Shown one piece after another: positions 45,301-53,681 of a stretch of DNA of 64,000 bases. Each line of letters starts with the position of its first letter. Within the stretch, counting starts at the first letter, position 1. Under the pieces are notes generated by a model. It was not told the origin of the DNA. It saw only the letters and a program-made list of their open reading frames with translations, and made no database searches. Position numbers and translations under genes: made by a program. The DNA is from Terriglobus sp. RCC_193 (lineage in GTDB: Bacteria > Acidobacteriota > Terriglobia > Terriglobales > Acidobacteriaceae): positions 1,184,037 through 1,248,036 of the forward strand of contig NZ_JBFUPK010000002.1 of NCBI RefSeq assembly GCF_041355105.1. The letters run 5' to 3'.

Positions 45301-45685
45301 TCGCATCAATCGTTCGGCTCCGTTGTACACGCTGGATAAGAAACGCTCGACTGGAACGTCGTTGCAGTATCTGAATGTGGGTGCTTACACGCCTGCAAGC
45401 GGGCCTGTGCTGGCGATCCCAACGACCACGCCGTTCGGTAACCTTGCCCGCAATGCTGGACGGTCGCCTGCGATCAACTTCCTGAACCTTGCTATCAATA
45501 AACGGTTCGCTGTGACGGAACGCGCGAACATTGAGTTCCGCAGCGAGTTGTACAACATTTTGAATCACACTAACTTCACGACTGCGGGTGGCGTTGCAAA
45601 CAGCGGCAACACGCAGACGGGTGGAACCATTACTTCAACACTCGATCCGCGTATTGTGCAGTTTGGCCTGAAGGTGATTTTCTAA
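42353..45685 (+). CDS. TonB-dependent receptor, Oar-like, with carboxypeptidase-regulatory N-domain
   Basis: An 1110-residue outer-membrane receptor. The signal peptide is MRSQKISSLCLAAVCFSMPV then ASLAQ; upstream residues in the open frame read as non-coding. Residues about 25-110 form a CarboxypepD_reg-like Ig domain (GSVVGTVRDASGAVIANATI). The plug region (LPLVGRNYSDLVGLAPGVRQ) and a large barrel follow (FVRLSQLKTNALDAPVFGLP, FRSELYNILNHTNF, ending IVQFGLKVIF). The many Asn/Gly turns are normal for this acidobacterial type. The ligand is unknown. A GH92 gene converges on it, so carbohydrate uptake is possible but not shown. Confidence 0.92.
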   Translation: MRSQKISSLCLAAVCFSMPVASLAQYENGSVVGTVRDASGAVIANATITVTNRATGVVSTRQSDDHGAYEVPALRVGQYDVQVTKEGFAVANATNITVSVAARQRVDLTLGVGSTSTTVEVSDVALRVETDTSQRGEIVTQHQTASLPLVGRNYSDLVGLAPGVRQTGNAISTTSNTGLVREGSFNVNGQRSMFNNYLLDGMDNNAYGESNQGFSNQIIQTPPDSVAAFQVVTNNESAEYGRASGATINVASAQGTNTYHGRVYEFIRNTDLNAIGFFAPPGGKKPQFNRNQFGGNVGGRIVRDHAFFFLDYEGLRQVRKQVSSATLPTPTQLNGVFSKTVYDPYNSTAYAAGTSILTSSNISPIARTIAGYIRNLNPGTAAASNFTTLQRSNNRTDKGDLRLDYAFNQRNSMFVRLSQLKTNALDAPVFGLPLDGQSNGNQRIMDQQLAAGYTRVIGANQLLDVRVGISKTKAGKYSTSIGTNPGFTFPGLPTDPTVAGGIPGIGITGFAALGRQTTNPQFQNPAVFNPKVNYSWLRGNHSLKFGYEYQKVWMDVQDTNPLYGGFTFGGGYSRYQNGVAQGTANSDNYFADFLFGATSVYSLSSYFVAKLRTNGSFAYVQDDWKVSPNLTINVGVRYEYVSPYSDAQNRLTNFDPTSAGAATGSISAFVPATNGNKYGFSPDFNNFGPRVGFSYAPDANTTVRGGFGISFAHYDRAGSGNVLAINPPNALFTNASQAAPAAGGSAATYVRFDQGFPSTTLTFNPITANPSYIDGKRYRDSYVESYYLSVQRQLAKNTLLDIAYVGNHGLKLLQLANFNQKDPNNNFARPLPAFGDITYPIREAYSHYDSIQVKYEQQMVAGLTLLNSFTYGHALDNAGASLESNTPAPQDIRNLAADYGNSDYNQPLYNVTSLVYELPFGKGKRYMSGGGLTNELVGGWQISAINSAASGYQFNITDTPAANLQVTASSVPTYRGGNIYRPNRINRSAPLYTLDKKRSTGTSLQYLNVGAYTPASGPVLAIPTTTPFGNLARNAGRSPAINFLNLAINKRFAVTERANIEFRSELYNILNHTNFTTAGGVANSGNTQTGGTITSTLDPRIVQFGLKVIF

Positions 45686-45716
45686 GTCACTTATTACTGC
45701 TTACTGTGACAAATGT

Positions 45717-45757
45717 AAATGCCTTCCCAGGGGAGAAATCCTGTTCGGAAGGCATTT
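45717..45757 (+). terminator. Hairpin terminator after the TonB receptor
   Basis: AAATGCCTTCC (45717-45727) pairs with GGAAGGCATTT (45747-45757) around a 19-base loop, 32 bases after the stop. A repeat of the TTCGCTTCGCTCAGGATGAC family follows at 45790-45812, before the GH92 3' end. Confidence 0.7.
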
Positions 45758-45828
45758 GCATTTGTCGCTGCGTCAGAGTGCGTTGGGGTCCTTCGCTTCG
45801 CTCAGGATGACAAGGTCTGTTTTGTTTG

Positions 45829-48144
45829 TCAGTGGGTCATGGAGTAGGGTGCGGTGTGGTTCTTCATGGACCATGCTGCTTTTTCCTTGGTGCTCATCAC
45901 GAAGTGGAGTTCGCCTCCGGCCATCAGTTCTTCGTGGGTGAGGAAGCTGCGATCGAATGACTTGCCGTTGAGCGTGATGCTTTGTACGAAGGCGTTGGTG
46001 TCGTTCAGGTTTTCGGCGGTGATGGTGAATGTTTTGCCGTTGGGAAGATGCATGACTGCGTGATCAACAAACGGTTTGCCGAGGACGTATTCGTTGCTGG
46101 CGGGTGCTATGGGATAGAAGCCGAGCGATGTGAAGAGTAGCCATGCCGACATTTGGCCGAGGTCGTCGTTGCCGACGAGACCGTCAGGTGTGGGTTTGTA
46201 TTGTGAGTCGACGATCTGCTTGAGGCGCGCTTGTGTGCGCCAGGGCTGGCCGGCATACATGTAGAGATAGGGAAGGTGATGGCTTGGCTCGTTGCCGTGG
46301 ATGTACTGGCCGATCATGCCGGAGATATCTTCTACGTCGGCGTACTTTGCGGGGTCTACTTTCTGGTCGAACATGTCGTCGAGCTTTTCGACTAACTTAT
46401 CCGGGCCGCCGAGTAACTTAACGAGGCCGAGTTCATCCTGCGGCTGATACCAGGAGTATTGCCATGCGTTGCCTTCGGTGAAGCCGCTGTTTGCGCCTGC
46501 CCTGGTGGGGTCGAAGGGCGTGCGGTAGTCACCGTTAGCGAGGCGCGGTTCGACGAATCCGTCTTTCGTGTTGAAGTTATTGCGCCAGTATTGTGCGCGC
46601 TTGTAGAACTCGGTGGCGATGTCTTTGCGGCCGAGTTTTTCTGCGGTCTTTGCGATGGTCCAGTCGTCGAAGGCGTATTCCACGGTCTTGGATGCGGCTT
46701 CCTGATCGTTGTCCACGGGGACATAGGCGAGCTTCATGTATGCGCCCAGGTTGCCGTAGGGCGCGTACTTTGCGGATGCGACCATTGCATCGAGTGCGGC
46801 GTTTTTGTCGAAGCCGGGAATGTCTTTTGCGATGGCATCGGCGAGGATGGGCACTGCGTGATAGCCGATCATGCACCAGGTTTCAATGCCCTGGAACTGC
46901 CACACGGGCAGGATGCCGAAGGGGCTTTCCCGCTGCGAAGCGAGCATGGAGTTGGCGAAATCGCTGGTGCGCGATGCTGGTTGCAGCAGCGTCATCAACG
47001 GCTGTTCTGCGCGATAGGTGTCCCACAACGAGAGGCTGCTGACGAAGTTGAAACCATTTGCTTTGTGGACCTGATTGTCGGGGCCGCGATAACTACCGTC
47101 GACATCCATGCTGATGGAGGGTGCAAGCAGCGTGTGATACAGCGCGGTGTACAGGCTTTTACGTGTGGCTTCTGGTGCGGTGATTTCAAGCGCGCCCAGA
47201 GCTTTTTCCCACTGCGCGGTGGCTGCGCGATGTGCGGCTTCGAAGTCGAATGCGGGAACTTCTGCGTCCATGTTGGCGATGGCGTTGTCTTCGCTGACGG
47301 GCGAGATAGCGACTTTGACCAGCACGTTGGAATGCGTTGCCTGGCCGAAGTCGAAGACGCCGATGAGACCGCGGCCCTCTATACTCTGCGTGTCTTCCGG
47401 TGTGTTGCCGGGAGTTTTGAAGCCTTTGTAATCGATGGGCATCGGTTCGCGGTTGTAGAGATGATGCCCCTTGATCGGTGCCGAGAAGCGGATGGCGAAG
47501 TAGAGTTGGCGTCCAGGCGCCCAGCCTCGTGTTTCACGCATACCCGTGATGGTGCCGTCGTTGCGTACGCGGATGCGTGACCACAGTACTTTGCCGGGAT
47601 AGTTGTAGATGCTGGAGCGCAGGTCGATGAGGATGTGACGCCTGCCGGAAGGGAAGGCATAGCGATGCACCCCAACGCGCGTGGTGGCCGTGAGTTCTGC
47701 GCGGATGCCGTAGTCTTCGAGCGTTACAGCGTAGTAGCCGGGCGAGGCTTTTTCTGATGTGTGGCTGAACTTCGAGCGATAGCCGGGATGATCTGCATCG
47801 CCGGGTTCGAGGTTTACATTATCGCCGCTGATGGGTTGCAGCAGGACATCACCTAAATCCGAGTGGCCCGCGCCGGAGAAGTGCGTGTGCGAGAAGCCGA
47901 GGATGGTGGTGTCTTCATAGCGATAGCCCGCGGCCCACTTGTAACTCTGTTTGAAGGGGCGAATCTGCGTGTCGGGTGAGAGCTGCACCATGCCGAAGGG
48001 CACAGCGGCGCCGGGGAAGGTATGGCCTTCGGTGCCGGTGCCGATGAAGGGATCGACCGCAACAACGGGCGATTGCTGAGCGTGAGCCGCAGCCAGAAGA
48101 AACAGGCTGCACGCGACGAATGTGCGAAGAGATGAGAAACGCAT
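45829..48144 (-). CDS. GH92 family glycosyl hydrolase (alpha-mannosidase)
   Basis: A 771-residue exported glycosidase of family GH92, calcium-dependent exo-mannosidases. The signal peptide is MRFSSLRTFVACSLFLLAAA. Family motifs include DPFIGTGTEGHTFPGAAVPF, LGFSHTHFSGAGHSDLGDVL, LWDTYRAEQPLMTLLQP, the substrate loop GNEPSHHLPYLYMYAGQPW and GNDDLGQMSAWLLFTSLGFYP with the catalytic-region acids. The length is standard. It is convergent with the TonB receptor gene and divergent from the RcnB-like gene, so it is probably a single-gene transcript. Confidence 0.95.
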   Translation of the reverse strand: MRFSSLRTFVACSLFLLAAAHAQQSPVVAVDPFIGTGTEGHTFPGAAVPFGMVQLSPDTQIRPFKQSYKWAAGYRYEDTTILGFSHTHFSGAGHSDLGDVLLQPISGDNVNLEPGDADHPGYRSKFSHTSEKASPGYYAVTLEDYGIRAELTATTRVGVHRYAFPSGRRHILIDLRSSIYNYPGKVLWSRIRVRNDGTITGMRETRGWAPGRQLYFAIRFSAPIKGHHLYNREPMPIDYKGFKTPGNTPEDTQSIEGRGLIGVFDFGQATHSNVLVKVAISPVSEDNAIANMDAEVPAFDFEAAHRAATAQWEKALGALEITAPEATRKSLYTALYHTLLAPSISMDVDGSYRGPDNQVHKANGFNFVSSLSLWDTYRAEQPLMTLLQPASRTSDFANSMLASQRESPFGILPVWQFQGIETWCMIGYHAVPILADAIAKDIPGFDKNAALDAMVASAKYAPYGNLGAYMKLAYVPVDNDQEAASKTVEYAFDDWTIAKTAEKLGRKDIATEFYKRAQYWRNNFNTKDGFVEPRLANGDYRTPFDPTRAGANSGFTEGNAWQYSWYQPQDELGLVKLLGGPDKLVEKLDDMFDQKVDPAKYADVEDISGMIGQYIHGNEPSHHLPYLYMYAGQPWRTQARLKQIVDSQYKPTPDGLVGNDDLGQMSAWLLFTSLGFYPIAPASNEYVLGKPFVDHAVMHLPNGKTFTITAENLNDTNAFVQSITLNGKSFDRSFLTHEELMAGGELHFVMSTKEKAAWSMKNHTAPYSMTH

Positions 48145-48236
48145 GCCGCTACAGGGTAAACCTGTGGGTCATAAATGGAACATGGCAGAGGCAGTCAGGA
48201 GAGATGGTTCTGCATCCAACCAACGGGAGTAAGAAC

Positions 48237-48677
48237 ATGACCTTTGATCGAAAGCATTTGTTTTGTGCATTTGCCTTGGCTGCTGTAATCGTTGCGCCTT
48301 CACAGATGAATGCACAGCCTGGACACGGGGGGCCGCCGCCGGGACAGGCGAAAAAAGGAAATTATCCGCCGCCGGGGCAGGGCGGTCCAGGTCGCCAGGA
48401 TTTTCGCATGGATCGGAACTATCGCGATCAGGTTGCGCGGCACTATCGTTCCGATGCGCAACGGTGGAATAATCGCAAGCGTCCTGCGTTTGCGCCGGGG
48501 TATGCGATTCCGCGCAATTATTCGATTCGTCCGGTTCCTTCGTCGTATTGGCGCGGGATGCCACCACCGCCGAGGGGATACCAGTATGGCTACTATGACG
48601 GCTACATGGTTGCCTATGATCCGACCACGCGCATCATCGCGGACGTGATGGATCTGGTGACAGCCTTCGCGCACTAA
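48237..48677 (+). CDS. RcnB-like small exported protein
   Basis: A 146-residue exported protein. The signal peptide is FCAFALAAVIVAPSQMNA. A Gly/Pro/Gln-rich segment (PGHGGPPPGQAKKGNYPPPG) precedes a domain resembling the Ni/Co homeostasis protein RcnB: NYSIRPVPSSYW, then PPPPRGYQYGYYDGYMVAYD, and an Ile-rich end TTRIIADVMDLV. A metal role is inferred from the family only. ATG 48237 has CGGGAG upstream. It is followed by a hairpin shared with egtD. Confidence 0.75.
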   Translation: MTFDRKHLFCAFALAAVIVAPSQMNAQPGHGGPPPGQAKKGNYPPPGQGGPGRQDFRMDRNYRDQVARHYRSDAQRWNNRKRPAFAPGYAIPRNYSIRPVPSSYWRGMPPPPRGYQYGYYDGYMVAYDPTTRIIADVMDLVTAFAH

Positions 48678-48700
48678 CAGGATATTTGTTGCAAATGTTT

Positions 48701-48722
48701 GGGCTGTCTTTCGGGGCAGCCC
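48701..48722. terminator. Hairpin terminator between convergent genes
   Basis: GGGCTG (48701-48706) pairs with CAGCCC (48717-48722). It is placed between the RcnB-like gene and the 3' end of egtD and probably ends both transcripts. Confidence 0.55.
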
Positions 48723-48726
48723 ATTC

Positions 48727-49749
48727 TTATTCGGGTGTGGCTAATGTGACGGCAAACCAATGTTGCTCGTCTGTCCATTGTTCCACCGGCGCATAGCTTG
48801 CGTTGTGTAGCAGCGAGGCGATGGATGTGCCGGTGAACTTATAGCTGTTTTCCGTATGGATGGTTTCGCCCTTGGCGAAGTGGAATGCTGCATTCAGCGC
48901 GGGGATACGTACCGTTTGTTCGCGCAGCGATTGCAGGTGCATTTCAATGCGTGACTGTTCTTCATTCCACAGTGCTACGTGGCGATAACGTGCGAGGTCA
49001 AAGTTGGCGCGCAGGTCGCGGTTGATGCGGCGCAGCAGATTGAGATTGAAGGCTTCAGTGATGCCATCGTGATCGTTGTATGCAGCTTCGAGCCTGCGGC
49101 GGTCCTTCACCATGTCTGTGCCCAGCAATAGCGTGTCGCCCGGCTGTAATTGACTGCGCAGATTACAAAGGATGGTAGCGGCTTCTTCCGGATCGAAGTT
49201 GCCGATGCTGCTGCCGATGTAGAGCGCCATGGTTGGACCGTTGTGCTGCGGGATCTCAAGCGCATCGGTGACGTAGTTGGCTACCTGTGGCGCTACCGTG
49301 ACACCGCTTTGCACGCGTTCCATGGAGGCGCATGCTTCGGCCATCGCCGATTCGGATACGTCAATGGGAAGATATTCCGTCTGGCCCTGCCGACGCACTG
49401 CGGCATCGAGCAGGATGCCTGTTTTGGTTGCCGTTCCTGCGCCGAGTTCGAGGACGCGGAGACGACCACTGCGACCGGGATGAATTTGTTGCCATGTGCG
49501 GATGGCGGTGTCGATGATGCCGTCGGCGTAACCCGTGAAGATGGCGCGTTCGGTGCGCGTGGGGTAGTACTCCGGCAGCGTGGTGATGCGTTCAAACAGG
49601 CGTGAACCTTCCGCATCGTAAAACAGCCAAGCGGGCAGCCACTTTGGTGCGCAGGACAGGCCCTCACGTACGGCTGTGGCCACGGCATCGAGCGCGGGGT
49701 TAACAAGGGGTGGCGCGAAGCGCTCAGGGGAGGGAAGAGATGTGCTCAC
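48727..49749 (-). CDS. egtD: L-histidine N-alpha-methyltransferase
   Basis: A 340-residue SAM-dependent enzyme that trimethylates histidine to hercynine, the first step to ergothioneine. GTG 49749 with AGGA upstream is chosen; the open frame beyond is antisense-like and overlaps egtB. Motifs are LFYDAEGSRLFERITTLPEYYPTRTE, the SAM site LRVLELGAGTATKTGILLDA, ALYIGSSIGNFDPEEA and the C-terminal GETIHTENSYKF. It lies eight bases after egtB in the same operon. No egtC or egtE is next to it. Confidence 0.95.
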   Translation of the reverse strand: MSTSLPSPERFAPPLVNPALDAVATAVREGLSCAPKWLPAWLFYDAEGSRLFERITTLPEYYPTRTERAIFTGYADGIIDTAIRTWQQIHPGRSGRLRVLELGAGTATKTGILLDAAVRRQGQTEYLPIDVSESAMAEACASMERVQSGVTVAPQVANYVTDALEIPQHNGPTMALYIGSSIGNFDPEEAATILCNLRSQLQPGDTLLLGTDMVKDRRRLEAAYNDHDGITEAFNLNLLRRINRDLRANFDLARYRHVALWNEEQSRIEMHLQSLREQTVRIPALNAAFHFAKGETIHTENSYKFTGTSIASLLHNASYAPVEQWTDEQHWFAVTLATPE

Positions 49750-49757
49750 CGATGGTC

Positions 49758-51077
49758 CTATTCGTTTCGTGAAGAAAAAGGGCGTGCGAGGCGGATGCCG
49801 GAGAACTGCCAGCGTGTGCCCGGCATGAAAAAGTTGCGATAGGCGGAGCGGATGTGGCTTGCGGGTGTGGCGACGGAGCCTCCGCGAAGCACCATCTGGC
49901 TGGACATGAATTTGCCGTTGTATTCGCCGAGCGCACCGGGTAGTGGGGCGTAGCCGGGATAGCCGGTGTAGGCAGATGCGGTCCATTCCCATGCGTCGCC
50001 CATCATTTGCGTCAGGTCATTGGAGGTGGCGACCGAGGGATGGAGCCTGCCTTGTTCGAGCAAGCCAGTTGTTTCCATAGGGGCTTCGTTTGCTGCGTGT
50101 TCCCATTCGGCTTCGGTTGGGAGTCGACAACCACGCCAGCGCGCGTAGGCATCGGCTTCAAACAGGCTTACGTGGCACACCGGCGTGGCGAGCATGGTGG
50201 AAAGACCACGCCATCCACCCAGGGTGAAGATGCGCCAGCCCGTGCTGTCGTCGGTACATCGTTGCCAGTACAGCGGAGCTTCCCATCGCTCATGCTCAAT
50301 GATGTCGAGACCTTCGCTGAGCCAGAGTTCGGCGCGCGTATAGGCGTTGTCATTCATGAAGGCGAGATATTCACCGCAGGTGACGAGGCGGTTTTCCAGC
50401 GCGTAGGGCTGCAGATACACGCGATGTCGCGGGGTTTCGTTGTCAAAGCAGAAGTCAAGCGGGTCTGCTTCGTTGAGGGCGTATCCGATTTCGTGCAGGC
50501 CACCTTTGAACTCAATCCAGCGCGAGGGGATCGCTTTTGCGTCTGTGGTGTTTTTTGTTTCGCGATAGATGGGGTGCAGCGGATTGGTGAAGAAGGCGTG
50601 CTTGATGTCGGTCAGCAACAACTCCAGATGCTGCTGTTCATGCTGAATGCCGAGCACGATGCGGCGCAGTGCATCGTCAGGGACGTTGTCCTGCTGCAGC
50701 AGTTGCTCGATGTGGCGGTTTACATGCGCGCGGAAGGCGACGATGGTTTCCAGAGACGGGCGCGAGAACGATGCACGCAGTTTTTTCTCAGGAATTTCAT
50801 TGCCCAGGCTGCGGTAATAACTGTTGAACAGCCAATGAAAATCCGGATGGAAGGGCTGATAGCCACGGAGAAACTGCGTCAGCACGAAGGTTTCAAAGAA
50901 CCAGCTTGTATGGGCCTGATGCCACTTGGTGGGGCTGGCTTCCGGGCAGGACTGCACCATCTGGTCCTCTGTGGTCAGCGTGCGGCAGGCATCTTCCGTT
51001 GCCTTCCGCGCGGCCAGAAACCGTTGCAGCAGCGTGGTTTGCACGGCGTTCGCGTTTGAGACAACAGTGGCGGCCAT
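49758..51077 (-). CDS. egtB: Ergothioneine biosynthesis sulfoxide synthase
   Basis: A 439-residue iron-dependent enzyme that joins hercynine to a thiol donor. The N-terminal DinB-like domain carries the iron ligands in KWHQAHTSWFFE and the HxxxHxE motif HEQQHLE. The C-terminal formylglycine-generating-type domain has HRVYLQPYALENRLVTCGEY, CRLPTEAEWEHAANE, GDAWEWTASAY, VLRGGSVATPASHIRSAYRN and RWQFSGIRLAR. The thiol donor (gamma-glutamylcysteine or cysteine) cannot be decided by eye. egtB precedes egtD on the same transcript. Confidence 0.95.
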   Translation of the reverse strand: MAATVVSNANAVQTTLLQRFLAARKATEDACRTLTTEDQMVQSCPEASPTKWHQAHTSWFFETFVLTQFLRGYQPFHPDFHWLFNSYYRSLGNEIPEKKLRASFSRPSLETIVAFRAHVNRHIEQLLQQDNVPDDALRRIVLGIQHEQQHLELLLTDIKHAFFTNPLHPIYRETKNTTDAKAIPSRWIEFKGGLHEIGYALNEADPLDFCFDNETPRHRVYLQPYALENRLVTCGEYLAFMNDNAYTRAELWLSEGLDIIEHERWEAPLYWQRCTDDSTGWRIFTLGGWRGLSTMLATPVCHVSLFEADAYARWRGCRLPTEAEWEHAANEAPMETTGLLEQGRLHPSVATSNDLTQMMGDAWEWTASAYTGYPGYAPLPGALGEYNGKFMSSQMVLRGGSVATPASHIRSAYRNFFMPGTRWQFSGIRLARPFSSRNE

Positions 51078-51436
51078 TTCGCATGAACCTCAGGGAAGGG
51101 ATGGGGTACGTACACACATTGGGTAGAGAGGAAGATGTTGCCGCAGGTGGTTTGGATGCAGATTTGGCGCACCATGTTCTCCCTTTCCGTGGAGCTTGCG
51201 CCAGAAAAAAGTCGGAGTGGGCGAGATTCGGAGGCAGGGTAGGCGGAATCTTTTCGGATTCTCAGGCGGTGTGGCTCTATCGCCAGAGGCGCAAAGCGGC
51301 ATATACTTCGGTCAAATACATCCCATGCCGTCCCGGGGCCGGGCGTTCCGGTTTTTTCAGGGATTCGGAGGGGATAGTATCAGCGAGGTGCGTCTTCCCT
51401 GAGACGTTGTACGCAGGTCATGAATCCGAAGTGACA

Positions 51437-52348
51437 ATGGCAGCTGATAGTCCTTCCTGCGCCATAGATTTCGTCTCGCCCCGTTCGCTGTTCCGCTCCG
51501 CTCTTCATTCTGCGATCGCTTTCCTTGCACCTGCGCGATGCCGGCTGTGCCGTGTTCAGCCGCTGGCGGACGGACGGCTGGCGCCGCTATGCGACGGGTG
51601 CAGGGGGTTCCTGGAAGATTCCCGGCTTGGCCTTAGCTGCTATTTTTGTGCGGAGCCGCTGGGGTATGAGCCTTCCTATGCGGCGACCTTAACCGGAACT
51701 CTGTGTGCTCCGTGCAGGGTGACAGCCCCTGTTTTCGTTCGGGCTACGGCTTTTGGTTCTTACGAACTGATGCGGGGTACGCTGCGGCTCTTCAAATTTG
51801 GAAACGTGCGTTCGCTGGCGCGGCCCATGGGAGCGTTGCTGGCAGAGGCGATCCTGGCCCAGGCAGAGGGGATGCCGGCATCACTGCTGGTGATTCCGGT
51901 GCCGCTCTTCAGGCGTCGACGTTTGTATAACCAGAGCCACCTGCTGGCACATGCTGCGATGCGTGTGGTTCGCCGTCATCACCCGCACTGGAAGATGGAG
52001 CTGGCTCCTGGGCGCATGAAGCGCGTGCATCACAAGGAGTCGCAGTATCGTTTGTCGCCCGACGAGCGTCGCGAGAATGTGCGGGGTGCGTTTCGGGTGC
52101 GGGGCGCTGTTCGCGGACGCCATGTCCTGCTGGTGGACGATGTGTATACCACCGGCGCCACCGTAACGGAATGTACGGAAGTGTTGTTGGCCGCAGGAGC
52201 AGAGAGTGTGCGTGTGGTTACGCTTGCGCGTGCCGGTAGCCAGATTCCTGTGCTGTGGACCGCACCGACAGCAGCTATCGATAGCACGATGTACGAGTCG
52301 CACAATCGTTTTGAGAACCGATTTATCCACACTCGGCCCGCTGGTTGA
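51437..52348 (+). CDS. ComF family phosphoribosyltransferase-like protein
   Basis: A 303-residue ComF-type protein, related to competence protein ComFC/GntX. An N-terminal zinc ribbon has the four pairs CRLC, CDGC, CYFC and CAPC. The PRTase domain follows: LLVIPVPLFRRRRLYNQSHL, then the PRPP loop VLLVDDVYTTGATVTEC. ATG 51437 is the first good start of the family; the upstream frame is antisense to egtB. ComF proteins are needed for DNA uptake in naturally competent bacteria, but this role is not proven in acidobacteria. Confidence 0.9.
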   Translation: MAADSPSCAIDFVSPRSLFRSALHSAIAFLAPARCRLCRVQPLADGRLAPLCDGCRGFLEDSRLGLSCYFCAEPLGYEPSYAATLTGTLCAPCRVTAPVFVRATAFGSYELMRGTLRLFKFGNVRSLARPMGALLAEAILAQAEGMPASLLVIPVPLFRRRRLYNQSHLLAHAAMRVVRRHHPHWKMELAPGRMKRVHHKESQYRLSPDERRENVRGAFRVRGAVRGRHVLLVDDVYTTGATVTECTEVLLAAGAESVRVVTLARAGSQIPVLWTAPTAAIDSTMYESHNRFENRFIHTRPAG

Positions 52349-52430
52349 TCGCCGAGTGTAAAGAGACGTAAGAACGACAGGCAAGCACGAACAGATCGAA
52401 TTCACCCCTTCGCAAGGAGCAGTGCTCGAG

Positions 52431-53048
52431 ATGCATTCCGCCAAAGCCCGTAAGCAGAAGTCGCTCGCCAAGTGCCACACCCTTACTCCGCCCGGTGAGG
52501 ATCCGCGTCCGCGCCGTGGAGGAACCACGTTGCAGACACCGGTGCTGGTATTGAACGCCTCCTATGAACCCATCAATATCTGTGGTGCACGTCGTGCGCT
52601 GGTGCTGGTGCTGAAAGGTGTGGCCCGCACCGAAGAGGAACAGGGACACACGCTGCACGCCGCGTGCATCCGCATACCCATGCCATCTGTGATTCGGCTG
52701 CTGGAGTATCGTCGTATTCCACACCAGACGCGTGCGCTGTCACGTAAGAACATTCTTCTGCGTGACCGGAATACATGCCAGTACTGCGGCTGTATTCTAA
52801 CTGCCAGTGAACTTACGCTGGATCATGTATTGCCACGTTCGCGCGGAGGTACTTCGACGTGGGAGAACCTGGTGGCTTGCTGCCATGACTGCAATCGCCG
52901 CAAGGGGAACCAGCTCCTGCATGAGTTGCAGGACATGAAGCTGATGCGCGAGCCAAGGCCGTTCTCATTGCATACTTCGCGTCACATTATGCGGATGTTG
53001 GGATCCGGCGATGCAGCGTGGCGAAAATATTTGTACTTTGAGGCATAA
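52431..53048 (+). CDS. HNH endonuclease
   Basis: A 205-residue protein with a classic HNH nuclease domain in its second half: CQYCG, then [20 protein letters not shown] and [10 protein letters not shown]. These give the zinc-binding CxxC pairs, the catalytic His and the Asn. The N-terminal half begins [20 protein letters not shown], common to a widespread acidobacterial and actinobacterial HNH family. ATG 52431 and GTG 52422 are both possible; AAGGAG lies just upstream. It follows comF by 82 bases. No restriction or phage partners are nearby, so a housekeeping role is as likely as defence. Confidence 0.92.
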   Translation: MHSAKARKQKSLAKCHTLTPPGEDPRPRRGGTTLQTPVLVLNASYEPINICGARRALVLVLKGVARTEEEQGHTLHAACIRIPMPSVIRLLEYRRIPHQTRALSRKNILLRDRNTCQYCGCILTASELTLDHVLPRSRGGTSTWENLVACCHDCNRRKGNQLLHELQDMKLMREPRPFSLHTSRHIMRMLGSGDAAWRKYLYFEA

Positions 53049-53393
53049 AAAGTATCGAAAGTGATACCAGACAGCGCTTCTTTGTGGAGGAGTGCTGATC
53101 TTTTTGGTAAGTTCTTTCTAATATCTCCCTGTCTTCACCTAAAGACTTGCACGACACTGCCGATAAGAGCAGCAAGCTTCTTCTCTTTGATTTCTGAGTC
53201 GCGAGCTTCGCCGGGTGTGCACCGGTCACTAAGAGGTTGTGGATGTGCGCAGGGATTACTCCGTTATTACATAGTGTTTTATCGTGTGTGTTTTCCCCTC
53301 TGTGTTGTGAAATGACTTCGGTAACTGCGCATATTGTAGGCATTGTTATGTCTTCGGAATGAATGGACGTCCCATCCCCTGTCACTTAGGGTA
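53049..53393. other. Gene-free AT-richer spacer
   Basis: This 345-base stretch between the HNH gene and a small secreted peptide has no convincing gene on either strand. It is less GC-rich than its surroundings, with T-rich runs such as CTTTTTGGTAAGTTCTTTC and GTGTTTTATCGTGTGTG. It may carry promoter elements for the gene at 53441; I cannot place them with confidence. Confidence 0.5.
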
Positions 53394-53424
53394 ACTCTTG
53401 CCCGGATGATTTTCCGGCAAGAGT
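53394..53424 (+). promoter_or_regulatory. Leader hairpin before the small secreted peptide gene
   Basis: ACTCTTGCCCGGA (53394-53406) pairs with TCCGGCAAGAGT (53413-53424) with one bulged C and a six-base loop. It ends seven bases before the TTGGAGGA ribosome site of the next gene, so it may be a regulatory leader structure or a terminator. Confidence 0.55.
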
Positions 53425-53440
53425 CTTGGAGGACTGCCAA

Positions 53441-53620
53441 ATGAAAAAGACCGTTGTTACCTCTGCCGTGATGTCGCTTTTGCTGATGCTGGGCGCTGCT
53501 TCTACCGGATCTGCAAACGCGCAGACCACCACCAAAAAGAAGGTGACCGCGACCGCCGCGTCGATCCCGCCGCCGACCTGCCCTCCGGGAGACCCGAACG
53601 GCTGCGGTATCTACGACTAA
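53441..53620 (+). CDS. Small secreted peptide (59 aa)
   Basis: A 59-residue protein with an excellent ribosome site (GGAGG, eight bases before ATG) and a textbook signal peptide (MKKTVVTSAVMSLLLMLGAA, ending SANA). The predicted mature part is about 32 residues: a Thr/Lys-rich start, then SIPPPTCPPGDPNGCGIYD with two cysteines able to form one disulfide. I know no family. It could be a secreted signal, a small structural peptide or a modified-peptide precursor. It lies 61 bases before a multi-pass membrane protein gene in the same direction. Confidence 0.7.
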   Translation: MKKTVVTSAVMSLLLMLGAASTGSANAQTTTKKKVTATAASIPPPTCPPGDPNGCGIYD

Positions 53621-53681
53621 GTTTTCTTGGGCCAGCCGGTACGCTGCTCCTTGATATGCTCTTGCTCAAGGAGATTTCCCG

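Noticed and set aside
46459-47580. 373-codon plus-strand open frame within the GH92 region
   Set aside because: Antisense to clear GH92 motifs, with no recognisable domain of its own.
53061-53315. 84-codon frame in the AT-richer spacer
   Set aside because: No ribosome site, irregular composition and no protein-like pattern.
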